Part shown: positions 11,403-21,883 of the stretch, piece after piece
Layout: each line of letters starts with the position of its first letter
Numbering within the stretch: the stretch's first letter is position 1
NCBI GenBank assembly: GCA_021234155.1
Contig: JAJEKV010000086.1
Coordinates: 3,645,461 to 3,709,460, forward strand
Source: Isoetes taiwanensis
Lineage: Eukaryota > Streptophyta > Lycopodiopsida > Isoetales > Isoetaceae
DNA length: 64,000 bases
Reading direction: 5' to 3'
Made by a program: the position numbers and the translations under genes
Notes under the pieces: model-generated
Databases searched by the model: none
What the model was told of the DNA's origin: nothing
Seen by the model: the letters and a program-made list of their open reading frames with translations, nothing else

Positions 11403-11611
11403 CTATCATACTATAATTTAGTAATTTACATATCCAATATGTCATCTCCTTGATTGGCTGATTTGCTATTCTAATTCTATTTCTTATTACAGGTATAGAT
11501 TATTCAAGGAAATGTCCATAGGATTAACTAAAGGAAGTAAGATGCTAAAAAATGTAAGCACTTGATGGATATGATTATGCTATCCAGCTCAGTGACTTTT
11601 CAATGAATATG

Positions 11612-11728
11612 TAGCACAATAACAGGGGGTTTCTTTTGTATTTTTGTACGTTTTTTCCTATGGTTTTTATATGATTTGGTGGCCGTATTTCAGGGGGTGT
11701 ACTAATGCGTACATCTAGAGTGCGCACT
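11612..11728. repeat. Dispersed repeat, copy 1 (second copy 34.58 kb)
   Basis: TAGCACAATAACAGGGGGTT is followed by TTTTTGTACG, TGTACTAATGCGTACATCTA and GAGTGC. The same order occurs at 34579-34691. Both copies are followed by a poly-T run and AATGGTCAA. The class is unknown. Confidence 0.7.
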
Positions 11729-11729
11729 G

Positions 11730-12630
11730 TATTTTCATCTTCTAATTTCACATTCTCAATGGTTTAGACCCATGTTTGCATGATGCTTGTGCCATGCATT
11801 TTTTTTTAATGGTCAAGATTGAGTCCTTGAGTCCTTAATCAAGGGCTCAGAATAAACACCCTATTTCATGGTCTATTTCCCTCATATATTTCTTCCTAAA
11901 CAATGTCCATAGCTAGTGTAGACATCGAGCTCATGGGTTTTAGGGTTTTTATTCTCTGCTCTGCCGATTGCTTGGACCCTGACCGGACATAGCAGAACTT
12001 GGAAGCAGCAAGATTGGCCCTGATCGTTTCAAAACTTGGCAGCACGTCTGTTTGAAGGAGCTTTGACACCATGCCAGCAAAAAGGTATTGTTTTTGAATT
12101 TGGAGCTAGGGGTCAGTGTTTCGGCTCTTAACGATGCAGGCCGGGATGCTCTGCCAGGCCAAATTCGTAGATGGAGTCTTACTTCTTATAAACCCATCAG
12201 CTAGGTCCATGCTTCTCTCACTCCATGCAGCTGTTCATCCTGCTATACAGCGGCTAAAAGGGACCATGGGATTTAATCTTGCTGCAATGGGCCACATACA
12301 GCAAGTATAGGCAACCAATTCTACCGTGCTGTTTAAGGATGCAGGGACAAAGCTTTTGGGGCTTCGGGCCAAGCTTCCTAATCCAATTGGCCATGACTCA
12401 AAGAGGAAGAGGAAGTATTGCAGGGAGGCCTTGATTGTGATTGTCACTCGATCAGGGAGCAATTTGTTGATTCAGAGAGCCATTGGGTCTAGGTAACGAA
12501 AAGTCGGTAGTCGGGTTTGATTAATCCTTTTTATGTAAGATCACGGCAGCCCCTTTGTGGAGTCATATAAGTTCTTCGTCTAAGGACATCACTAATATTA
12601 CACCTTCAGTTCAAAAAATACACATTTAGA
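11730..12630. other. Intergenic DNA with unrecognised exon-like traces
   Basis: Between 12060 and 12490 some frames look codon-like (ELGVSVSALNDAGRDALPGQ; LGLRAKLPNPIGHDSKRKRK), but no family can be named. They could be upstream exons of the pectinesterase relic or an unrelated fragment. Confidence 0.35.
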
Positions 12631-12639
12631 ATTCGCTTT

Positions 12640-13440
12640 TTGCCCAAAACCCCGATTAACGTGGAGGTCGGGCCACACTTTAGAATCAGCGGTGACAAAG
12701 CTGCATTTTAGAATTGCATATTCTTGGGCCACCAAGACACGCTTTATGATCATAGAGGTCGCCATTATTTCAAGAATTGCTATATTGAAGGGATGGTGGA
12801 TTTTATATTCGGCAATGGGAGATCATTATATCAGGTTTAGGTCATTTTTGAACTTTCTACTGTAATAGCACATAAAATTCCCCCATATCCTTTTCTTGAA
12901 GAAAAAACTAATGCACGACATTGTCTTTGCCAAATTGTGAAATATATATCTTTGGCACATAACTTTGTTGGTTACATCCCCACGCCCAAAGGAGATCTGA
13001 GGCGATCTTTTTTGCGCATTTGGGTTTTCATTTTTGCATAGCGGCATAAGTGGCTCGCATGACTTATTTAGGGCAAGCTTGGTTCATCACAACGCCCAAA
13101 GGAGATCTGAGGCGATCTTTGCAAACAGGGTTTTCATTTTTGCATAGCAGCATAAGTGGCTCTGGCATGACTTATCTTTAGGGCAAGCTTGGGGCCCTAG
13201 CTCTAATGTTGTGTTCCTCTACACATGGATGGAAAACATAGTCTCTCCACAAGGCTGGAATGACTGGGGTAAAAGTGATAGAGACAACAATCTTTGGCTT
13301 CAGTATGGGGCAGTCCAAGAGCCATAAATCATGTACATTTCTTCATCCGTAGTTGCTTTGCAGCTGCAACCAGGCTGAGATAGGTTCCTAGGAAACTAGA
13401 TTGCTCAGATATATGGTAAATCTGGAGCTCTGCAAGATGC
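12640..13440 (+). pseudogene. Pectin methylesterase (pectinesterase) pseudogene
   Basis: The frame at 12641-12837 reads PINVEVGPHFRISGDKAAF, a stop, then [20 protein letters not shown] and [28 protein letters not shown] and DFIFGNG hold the two catalytic aspartates of pectinesterases, which demethylate cell-wall homogalacturonan. A donor-like CAG|GTTTAG follows. The next part, GYITAQRR-like, is present twice (see the duplication at 12975-13195). It is followed by VVFLYTWMENIVSPQGWNDW and GKSDRDNNLWLQYG (13205-13320), the conserved C-terminal block. The in-frame stop inside the first catalytic block, the duplication and frame shifts show a dead gene. The wording resembles the QRT1/PPME1-type secreted enzymes without an inhibitor domain. 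Confidence 0.8.
12975..13195 (+). repeat. 110-bp tandem duplication within the pectinesterase pseudogene
   Basis: ACGCCCAAAGGAGATCTGAG, GCGATCTTT, GGGTTTTCATTTTTGCATAG and AGGGCAAGCTTGG occur first at about 12979-13082 and again at about 13091-13192. The copies differ at a few sites, so the duplication is not very recent. Confidence 0.85.
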
Positions 13441-13692
13441 CCATGCTGGATTGGATTGTACTGGCTTTATATTGGGTGTCATGGCTCCTTTCAGTAAACC
13501 TTATGATATTATTGCTTTTGCCCATTTTATAACAGTGTGTTTGCGTATGCTCTTAGTGTGTTTGCGTATATTTGGGCGGCTCTTGGTATGCAATGTAAAT
13601 AATTTGTTTGTCTTGATGTTATTGTGCTTTTTAGTAATTAATGCTAGATATTAATGTTTAGACCCATAAAGTTTACCTATGTTTGCTTTAGT

Positions 13693-14165
13693 TAGGGCCC
13701 GAAGGGCCAAATTTTTTTTTTAATATAATAATCAACACACAACTACCATTAACATTATTAACATAAACTATTGCATTTAACACATTTAAATTAAAATCCC
13801 CCTTAAACCCCCTTTGGTTTGGGTGCATATTCACACGGGGGGTTACTCCGGGCAACGAGAGCTGTCGGATGGGCATATTTGCCCTTTATTCTAAGATCTG
13901 GACCGTACATAGCGATCCTCGTTTGTGGGGTATGCATGTACAAGTTTTTGTATACTGTATATTAAAGTTTGCAAAATACTATAAGATTTGAGAGAATGTA
14001 CTTAATGGTGTTAATTTTGTACATGTATTGTAAATATATGCCCTACGTAACCCCCCGTGTGAATATGCACCCAAACCAAAGGGGGTTTAAGGGGGATTTT
14101 AATTTAAATGTGTTAAATGCAATAGTTTATGTTAATAATGTTAATGGTAGTTGTGTGTTAATGGT
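13693..14165. mobile_element. Foldback / long-TIR element with 113-bp perfect arms
   Basis: The left arm (13734-13846) and right arm (14047-14159) are exact reverse complements over 113 nt, separated by a 200-nt core. The outer left border carries TTAGGGCCCGAAGGGCCAAA, which is also found beside the related copy at 36.4 kb (GGCCCCGAAGGGGCCAAAAA). The core contains ATAGCGATCCTCGTTTGTGG and GGATGGGCATAT, shared in reverse with 36543-36790 and 1475-1585. The element looks like a non-autonomous DNA transposon. No target-site duplication was identified with confidence. Confidence 0.75.
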
Positions 14166-15125
14166 AGTTGTGTGTGAATATCCAGCATTAGTGGCGCTTG
14201 TGGACAAGCTATGTGCTAACAATTCTAAGAAAATGGAGAAGGCCTTGGAGCTTCTCACCTCACTTACCGATATTGAAACTTTAACATATATTACAGAGAA
14301 AGAGAAACAGGATTATGAATAAGTTTAGCAACATTTTAGCCTAATAAATTAATGCTCCAAGAACGAAATGAGGATGTCTTTATATGAGAATGAACGATAA
14401 ATTCGAAAGGAATTATACCCAATAGCAATGGCTCCAAATATATGAAACAAGATGGTGATGCATTGGAAAGTTTCCCTCTTTGTTTGAGGAGGTGATTATT
14501 TGTTCTATTTTTTCCACCATAAGGGGCTGGAGTTTTTGCTTATTCGTAAATAATGCCAATATTTTCTAAGGACAGGTGCCCGACATTGACGAGCTTTTGT
14601 CCCAATGTATGTTGTGGTTATGTTGGGTACATTTGGCTTGGGGAATCAAACCCAACTCATGTGATTGACTGGCTTATGTTATGGTTTGCACATACATGTT
14701 TTATAATAAGTGAGAGCTTTTGATGTATTGTTGTAATCTCGAATTTCTCATGTTTCTTACCTTTAATGATCACAAATCCCCCTATCAATAACCACTATGA
14801 ATCTTCTTCAATCCTTGATGTCTTTTACTTTTGCTTGATAATAGAGTAAAATTGAATTGATTGGATTTTTATCATAAAATTGAATTGATTGGATTTTTAT
14901 CATGCACAAAGACCAGTAGGCCTATGGGATCCAAATGAAAAGCACAAAAGACCTGTTATGATCCAAAATTAAAAACACCCATGTCCCAAAGAGTTTTCAT
15001 GGGAAAAACCTTAGTAGTAATAGGCATCTTGATTAACTATACAATTGTATATATCAACAAATCGGCGGAGTACATGACTGTGTGCGCATATCCATCATCT
15101 CCTAAGGATATAATCCCAGTATTCC
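14166..15125. other. No gene recognised
   Basis: A frame continuing from the foldback element (14170-14322) reads EYPALVALVDKLCANNSKKM and EKALELLTSLTDIETL. It is codon-like but unrecognised. At 14848-14901 the words AAATTGAATTGATTGGATTT TTATCAT occur twice in tandem. The remainder is AT-rich. Confidence 0.4.
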
Positions 15126-15129
15126 CACT

Positions 15130-15640
15130 GAATCCGTGTGCAGTCTCATGGAACGACTGGTTTTGGAGGGGGGTGGGGGAGGAGGGGCAACTTAGCATAG
15201 CGCGCCCTAATAGGCCCAAATGCTATGCATTTATGAAGAGTGTCGCACTCGTCTTCAATAACTCCCAACTGGCAGTACTGACAAAGCCTGACATCTCGTG
15301 CTTCCGGGTCCATCTGTCTATCTCAATTCGGAGGTGGTCAGCACAAGTGCAGATGCACGCAATGAGTCTGCACTTCTTCAAAGGTAATTGTGTTCATAGG
15401 TAATGTTGTGGACCTTGCTCAAGCAAGGATTGATCTGGCTTTTGTAGTATGCGGTTTTTACCAGTTCCAATGCCCCAACATTCCAAAGTTTGTTGAGGAA
15501 GCATCCATCGAGATACTGCTTTAGGTGAGTGCAATCCTCCTCTCTGTATGCACCTTTGCTCCTGCACATTCCATCTAGAGAGCCAAACTAGCTTGCTTCT
15601 CCTTTCAACAGGCTTTGAGGCACAACGACCCATGGCCATA
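15130..15640 (-). pseudogene. LINE ORF2 C-terminal domain relic
   Basis: On the minus strand, in two frames, one reads DHLRIEIDRWTRKHE and RLCQYCQLGVIEDECDTLHK C, ending IAFGPIRARYAKL. The Cys-X2-Cys ... His-X3-Cys block preceded by a basic, IE-containing strand is the zinc-knuckle-like C-terminus typical of L1-type LINE ORF2 proteins. Frame changes and stops show decay. The region upstream on the minus strand (15405-15600) shares wording with the LINE fragment at 44.9 kb (NPCL..GPHQYL / INPCLSKVHNITY). Confidence 0.6.
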
Positions 15641-15644
15641 GTGT

Positions 15645-16600
15645 AGGCGAGATTTCAGAGGCGAGTGTTATTCACACTGACCACCTTCTAAAAGTATATA
15701 AGGTGACATTCTAGTGCAGCCCTCTGTAGAGGCAAGAAACTAGTCTCCTGCAAAAGTATCTGATACGGCCTGAGTCGGAAAGGCCTTCTGAACTCGCTCT
15801 AGGTCATTCCAGGTGATCCACCCCATATAAAAGAACAGGCTCCACGAAGACCTTAAACAAGTGCAATTGATGGGCCCAGTCATAAAACTCATCTTTATAA
15901 CTGTTATTATGCATTGCATATAGCGCCTTCCAGCCTACTGCCACTCGTCGTTAGACATAAGTGTCCCAAAATGTGGTAGTAGTGAACTCCATTCCTAGGC
16001 CTCTAGGTGGGCACAACCTCCACATTTTGACTTTGATAAGTGAAGGAGGATGGCCTTGGTTGGCGTGAAGATGGGTCGATGAGCACCTTTTATTTTAGCC
16101 AAAACGTGGCCACGATAATATTATCTCTTCAATATCTTCATAAAAGCTTACTGCACTACAATGATACAGGACAAAAGACATGACCAGAGTGATCAACACA
16201 TATTGCACATGGTCCTACGAATCTGACATTTATCTACATGGAGGGAGCATATTTCAAGTTCTTATGAGGTTATGTGAAATATAAATTAAGCTTTGTATAT
16301 AGATAGACACACAACCATCTCTTACATTTGAACGCAAGCAAAGGTCATTTTTGGTAGCAAGAAAGTATGGTGTCTCTACTTGAAATTGATTCTGATTACT
16401 TGAGATTGGTTTATATGTTATTCATGAACTTGCCAATATTTTTGAATTTTTATTTATTTTTCAAACCAAAAAAACATCTCCCATAACACCTCGTCACGGG
16501 TTCAACGCCTCGTTGTGAAAGTGACTATGCATTGTAAAGTTGGTGGGGGAAGGACCCACTTCAGCCATGTACAGTGGTGGGGGCAGGACCTATCTGGGTG
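15645..16600. other. Intergenic; contains a dispersed repeat
   Basis: The segment 16108-16215 (GCCACGATAATATTATCTCT through CATGGTCCTACGA) recurs at 22856-22975 with only a few changes. No gene is seen elsewhere in this stretch. Confidence 0.5.
16108..16215 (-). repeat. Dispersed repeat copy 1 (copy 2 at 22.86 kb)
   Basis: Shared words are ATCTCTTCAATATCTTCATA, AAAAGCTTACTGCACTACA, GATACAGGACAAAAGACATG and GCACATGGTCCTACGA. On the minus strand, copy 2 reads into an A-rich tail after GTATCG, which suggests a retroposon 3' end. Confidence 0.75.
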
Positions 16601-16601
16601 T

Positions 16602-16667
16602 GTTGTAAATTGTCCCATAAGCTTCGGCTTCCCGTGGACGTTAAAACCCATTATTATTATTATTACT
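16602..16667 (+). repeat. LINE-family 3' tail ending in a (ATT)n microsatellite
   Basis: TTGTCCCATAAGCTTCGGCT is followed by TCCCGTGGACGTTAAAACCC and then (ATT)n at 16650-16667. The motif GTGGACGTTAAAA followed by a simple repeat recurs at 32951 (+) and, on the minus strand, at 44390, with a diverged copy at 26470. It marks the 3' end of one retroposon family. Confidence 0.6.
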
Positions 16668-16684
16668 AAAACAAAAAATTTCAC

Positions 16685-16865
16685 TTTTTTGGGTTGCCCC
16701 TAGGGGAGCAAGCCCTTGTTTATGTGGGGTTTATGGCATATTCCGAGTATATGCTAATATATGCCAGGAATATGCCAATGACTGCTAAAAACTTACTGTA
16801 GAGTGTAAATGCCAGGTCGTGGCTGCTCTTGGGCAACTATTTCGAAACCGGCTAACCGGATTCTA
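16685..16865. repeat. Dispersed repeat, copy 2 (copy 1 at 2.95 kb)
   Basis: It begins TTTTTTGGGTTGCCCCTAGG and continues with TTTATGGCATATTCC, ATGCCAGGAATATGCC, AATGACTGCT and GAAACCGGCTAACCGG, parallel to 2950-3140. Confidence 0.7.
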
Positions 16866-17559
16866 CAATCTGTGCCGCCCCTTGGAGTCAAAGCGGATCA
16901 TTTTTGGACTTCCAAAGACTATAGTGGGATGGATGATGTATTACCCATGTACCCAGTTTTTGCCCTGAAACGGAAACGAATTTGGTTCATTCCAATCGAT
17001 AGCACATCAAGTTGTGAAGAGGATAATCGATAATGGGGTTTGTTAGGTGCTTTGCGGGGAAATAGAGTAGAAATTGACGTCAATCTCCACAATCTGGTAC
17101 ATGCGGAATCGAATGATGTCGCCTTCACGGGAAGAACTCTACCACTCTTCTCGTGTAATGTGTCCTTTTGTAACATGTTGTATGCATATTGAAAGGATTG
17201 GTTTGCATTGTAGTCAATGTTATCTTGAATTCCATAAACAAATGGCATATCTAAATAGCAAGCTACTCTTCAGTAAAATCATTACTAAATTGTGTAGATC
17301 TGATTCATGACCTTGCTCCAAAAGCCATTCTACTTTGAATAATTTCCTCCTCTCATCTGGCCGGTTATAGAATAAAATGAATGTGGCGGGGAGATGGTGC
17401 AATTACACCTCAATGGTCAACGACCTATGTAGGTGATATATTTAGACCCATTATTTGCAAATAATGGAGTCGATGATAAGCAATTGAGTAGAAAAGGTGG
17501 TATCGGTCATTGCGGATTGGAGGAAGCACATCTTTGCTTGTACAAAGGGCGTTCCAAAT

Positions 17560-18385
17560 TATTGTCCGGCTCGAATTGTATTCATGATCTTTATAAGTGG
17601 TCTTCCATATCAAGGTCCCGTCCGGATTGCAAAAGGGCACATGCCCACGTTATGAAAAGTGGTCTCCGGACGGGATAGATATGTGGCAAATTTAGTTTTG
17701 GGCATGTATCACGTGATCCGGATGTTTGGAAGATGCTCTCAAGATGTTTATCAATCTCCGCCACGTAAATGTGGTCTCTTTTAATATTATGATTGCGGTT
17801 TATATTCATGCTAGGCGATGAACGAAGCGTTGTTTTTCAACCAAATGCACACGCCGGGTGTGTGAGAAGAAATGTGGTTTCATGGAATTCAATAATATCC
17901 GGATATGTGCGGCAAGAACATCTTGACCATGCCCCGGAATTGTTCAAACAAATGCAGCGGGAAGGCATTGTGCCAAGTGTGGTAACTTGGACCGCTATAA
18001 TCACGGGATGTGCACAAGAAGAACGTGGGGATGAAGCCTTGCATTATTTCCGAAAATGTATGAGCATGGGGAGAGACCGGATAAGGTAACTTATGTTAGC
18101 ATTCTGTGCGCATGTCCAAAGACAAGCTCTTATGAGGGGTAAAAATATTCATGCCTGCATAATTGCTTGATGGTCTAGAAACAGATGTCTTTGTAGCCAC
18201 AACATTGGTTAATATGTATGCAAAATGTAAATTGTTGGATGCGAGGTGCACCGCCTTTAATTACGAAGGTAATCTCACAAAAAAGGTTTAAGCTCAAAGA
18301 GAGATGGATGTTTTAAAACCAAATCTTTGTCTCTATGCTACGATTATGTCTTATGTTAAGCTTAATCAGATTTAGTATCTTATTA
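17560..18385 (+). pseudogene. PLS-class pentatricopeptide repeat (PPR) pseudogene
   Basis: The clearest part (17860-18089) reads RRNVVSWNSIISGYVRQEHL, ALELFKQMQREGIVPSVVTW and AIITGCAQEERGDEALHYFR, i.e. successive PPR motifs with the NVVSWN and PSVVTWT signatures of plant PLS-type proteins, which bind organelle RNA. After a frame change it continues VTYVSILCACPK and ETDVFVATTLVNMYAKCKLL DA (to about 18260), then LKPNLCLYATIMSYVKL. Upstream traces (HAHVMKSG near 17640) belong to the preceding repeat. No DYW or E domain follows. Several frameshifts and stops make a functional protein impossible. Confidence 0.8.
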
Positions 18386-19825
18386 TGGGCGTAGTAATGC
18401 ACCAAGCCCATGCACTTCTCTTTTCTTTTCAAATTTCTAATTTCTTTTCTTTGTAGCTGGTCTAATTTCCTTACTCTAGTTGGTGGCCCTTAAAGATGTT
18501 TCTATCATTTGTCGTCCTCATAGATGTGAAATGTGCTATTTTGCAGGGGAAATTCATCAAAACCGAATGGCTTAGATGATATTGTAGCGACACTAGAAGA
18601 AGCCATCCAAATGAATAACTCTGTTCCTCAAGAACCTAGCAGTTCTATATTCACGCTAGATCATGAAACCATTTTCAAATGGATTGGGTAATTATTTGAA
18701 AAAGTTAACGGGAGATTGGAAAAGAAATTCCTTGATTACGTGCAATTATTGCTTTCGTGCCATGTGGAAGTGATTGTGGCATTGTCAATGTCCGGCGCAA
18801 AAATCGGAGGTGCATTTGGTGGAGAGAAAGCAACCGGTGGAGGCCGAAGAAGGTGAAGTGACTCATGGAAGCAATATATGCATCGTGCAACATGGTATTG
18901 TCTCGCACTCATCCTTTAAAAAGTAGAGTCTAGATTCTCATCAATGCTAAATCTTGGTGAAATTGGGGGATGTTGTTTATACATTTGGCACACTTTTATT
19001 AGGGGAGCTTTTTGTTTGGGGATAATCAACATAAAATGGGTAAAGTTCGAAAAAGACTGAATATGTTATGGAAGACTGCTGAATTACATGAGAATCTCAT
19101 AGCTATGCTTTAGTCCGCCCACGTTTGAGTTTGACATGCATGACTGTTAATCGCACCTTGAATGACCAATATGTAAGAGAATCTACAATGTTTTTAGAAA
19201 AAGCGATGATTTTCTCGCAAGTGTAACTTCATATGATGGCTTTTGCGGACAATTAAATCTGGGGGAAAGATTTACCAACATCCACAAATGTAATAAAGAA
19301 TAAAGAGGTTCTCTTGGTGCTTTGACATGTCGATGTACATATGTTGACACAAATAGTCTTATTTGTTGATTTCTTATTTCTTGCAGCCTTTTTCCAATAT
19401 GGCAAACCCAGTATATTCTTCTAAGTTTGTTAAGCATCAGATTAGGTCAAGAAATTCATCCTAGTCGGGAAGAAGATTCCAAACAGCCCAAGGCACAAAA
19501 TAAGGAAGGCTATTTATGGACGTATGTGTCACCCAAAATTTCTCATGGAGCAGTTACTTCTCTCTACTTCTCATACATATTTTTATTGATGGCCAACATG
19601 TTGATGTTTGTCCTTTTTTGTATGGCGATCGGATACATTGCAAACATTTAGGCTTCCTAGGCACATCCTTTGTATTGGACGTATAGTCCGTGGAGTTCTT
19701 AGGTCGAATTCAAACTCAACAAACCGACCCAGTTGTATTATATTTGGTAATTTCTTTGTGCTTACAATTATATGGTTCATGTTTTTCTGTGCCAAATGAT
19801 TAATTTTGTAACACTCTTTGCAGCA
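18386..19825. other. Intergenic with unrecognised exon-like traces
   Basis: After a splice-acceptor-like TTTTGCAG at 18547, a frame reads KPNGLDDIVATLEEAIQMNN and IFTLDHETIFKWIG, then KKFLDYVQLLLSCHVEVIVA to about 18860, interrupted by a stop. It looks like former coding DNA but the family is not recognised. The rest (18960-19820) is AT-rich without supported features. Confidence 0.35.
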
Positions 19826-20090
19826 TTAGCCATGTTAATATCGGGTAGGCCATTTTCAGGCTATGAGACTAAAATCAAGAATGGAAACATTGTCGTGAGG
19901 CATACTAAATTGGTGAAAGGATCGAGATTCAAAGTACAAAAGACAGTACCTCAAGAGGAAAGGGATCTATATGCCTGGCATGCACTGGTGGATAGGTTCC
20001 TGTATGGTGCAGAAAAATGGTGTTAATCTAGATTTGTTTGAACATGACTCTGAAGATGATGATGATGAGGTGGCGGCTCTACCGTGGTAG
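19823..20090 (+). CDS. Unrecognised coding-like fragment
   Basis: A frame after an acceptor-like TTTGCAG (19819-19825) reads ALAMLISGRPFSGYETKIKN, GNIVVRHTKLVKGSRFKVQK and EERDLYAWHALVDRFLYGAE. After one frame change it continues NLDLFEHDSEDDDDEVAALP W and a stop. The acidic run and balanced composition look like a real C-terminal exon. Polyadenylation-like AATAAATG follows at 20140. No domain is recognised; it may be a pseudogene because a shift is needed near 20025. Confidence 0.3.
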
Positions 20091-20282
20091 CTGGCATGTA
20101 ATATTTTATCTGGCATTGTAGGCATTTTGAATGTTTGATCAATAAATGTTAACCTTAATTTGCTTGTTAGGAGGAGGTGGCTCTACTGTGGTAGCTAGGA
20201 TGTAATATGTGATCTGGCATTGTAGGCATTTGGAATGTTTGATATGACAATCAATAAATGTTAATGTAATTTGCTTGTTAGA
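20062..20282 (+). repeat. Tandem duplication, unit about 110 bp
   Basis: GGTGGCGGCTCTACCGTGGT, ATCTGGCATTGTAGGCATTT, GAATGTTTGAT and CAATAAATGTTAA recur directly, at about 20070-20170 and 20172-20282. The unit includes the end of the coding-like fragment and its polyadenylation-like signal. Confidence 0.8.
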
Positions 20283-20730
20283 AGTTTTGGTCATAAATGA
20301 CAAGAAGGTAGGGTTCGATGAATGGAACCATTAGCTCCATTAGCTGAATAAACACCAAAAGGGAACTTTGGAGCAAGTATCATTTACTTTATGGCTAAGT
20401 GGTGCGCTATGTCTAAGTGATTCCTTTTTGTATACATGAATGTCTTGGGAGATATGAGAGATATGGGTCTAGAAAAGATTCAAAGAGATAATTCCAAGTT
20501 AGGCTTCCACAAAAAGCCTATGTTAGTAAGTAGCGTATGGAGGAGAAAAAAGACATGCCCATCCGGTTAGGGCGCCGCACGATTTTGTGTCACGAGAGTC
20601 GTTGCTGCAACCATGGCACCTTTTTCAACTACAACACCATCAAGGAGAGTTGACCCATTCTCATAAAGGAATTGTCCTCTATCGTGCATTGGATCTCGTG
20701 ACTTTTGTAGGTCATTCTGTCTATTATTAT
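20283..20730. other. No gene recognised
   Basis: Intergenic DNA up to the Helitron terminus. Confidence 0.5.
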
Positions 20731-20733
20731 ATA

Positions 20734-20761
20734 CTAGAAAAAGTGCCCAACGTTGTTGGGC
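20734..20761 (-). mobile_element. Helitron 3' terminus, hairpin variant
   Basis: On the minus strand: hairpin GCCCAACAACGTTGGGC (20745-20761, 7-bp arms), a 7-nt spacer, CTAG (20734-20737) and T. It has the same architecture as the ends at 2467, 31306 and 33150. Both arms changed in a compensating way (GGC to AAC and GCC to GTT), which keeps the stem. The body should extend to higher coordinates. Confidence 0.75.
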
Positions 20762-21820
20762 TTTTCTCCGAGATCGAATTCAAAAGTTAATAAGATTTAT
20801 AAATTCAAGGGATGCAAATTCATATATGTTGTCATTTCCATTATTTTATAACGTGGTTATTTCAATATTTCTCATCTAAGTTACAAATTTATAGACCAAG
20901 AGCCATGTTTTCAAAAGCTTTGCGAGAAGGGAAAGAAAACTTTGGAATACCTTTGAATGACATTTTAAGTTATTTGGGTTGGAAACCTACTATGCTATGC
21001 TACGAGAAACAAATAAATCTATCGAAGAACTTGATGTACACTAACTCCCCATAATCATTATACTATTCCCCCTTTGCAATGGTAATTCCACTCTATATTT
21101 TTGCAATACACCGCCATCCTCTATCAGTGATAATTCTCTGGATGCCCAGCTTTTATGCTTCAAGTTTCTATGTATAAGTTTAGGAAACAATTGTTGTTTC
21201 CATCATTTAGACACTCTATGTCCAGACCAAACCATGTGTTATTATGGTGTTAAAGAAAAGTCTACATTCACTACAATATGATGTAATGAACAGAACTAAT
21301 GGGACCATGGATTATGAAGCCAGGAATATAGAACCAACTAAGGCAAAATGCCCCTGCAGAATCGACGCACCTGTATATAAACAAAGAAATCGTTGAAGCT
21401 CCTGAACATAGCATACAATAAGGTCTCAAAAAACAAGAAAATAGTAAGAGGGTTGTCCTAAGCACTATGGTCCAAGTAAAGGCAATCCATTCCGAAGACA
21501 AACAACCATAAGACATCAACTATCAAACATGTTTGGAAACTGATATCTTGATACCAAATTATGGGAAAATAATTGCAACGTTTGATTATCCATTCTTTCA
21601 TATGAACATCATAGTAATAAAACTATCTCTAGCAATATATTAAATTTGTTTGCAGATACAAGATACAGTGTTTGGAATATGTGACACATTGCAAAAGCCT
21701 TTCATCTAGTTCTTTTGGCAACATCAATAGGGCAATCTCGTGTGTATATGACCTCAAGTGTTAAAGATTTCTAGATTTCTAGAATATACTTGGGCAGTAG
21801 GGCATGAATCAAAAGACAAC
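20762..21820. other. No gene recognised (putative Helitron interior)
   Basis: AT-rich, no coding region recognised. It may be the interior of the Helitron whose 3' end is at 20734, but no 5' end was found. Confidence 0.4.
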
Positions 21821-21825
21821 GAGCT

Positions 21826-21883
21826 TGACCTTTAGGGTGTGGTTCATGCATTCTGCAACTCCATTTTGTTCAATCGGGTAGTA
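21826..21883 (-). pseudogene. Ty1/copia integrase scrap
   Basis: The minus strand reads YYPIEQNGVAECMNHTLK, matching the conserved YTPQQNGVAERMNRTL block with the catalytic Glu of copia-type integrases. The flanks are decayed and no other domain is visible. Confidence 0.5.

Noticed and set aside
13934-14322. Gene spanning the right arm of the foldback element
   Set aside because: The N-terminal half is encoded by the transposon arm itself, so the frame is accidental across the insertion.
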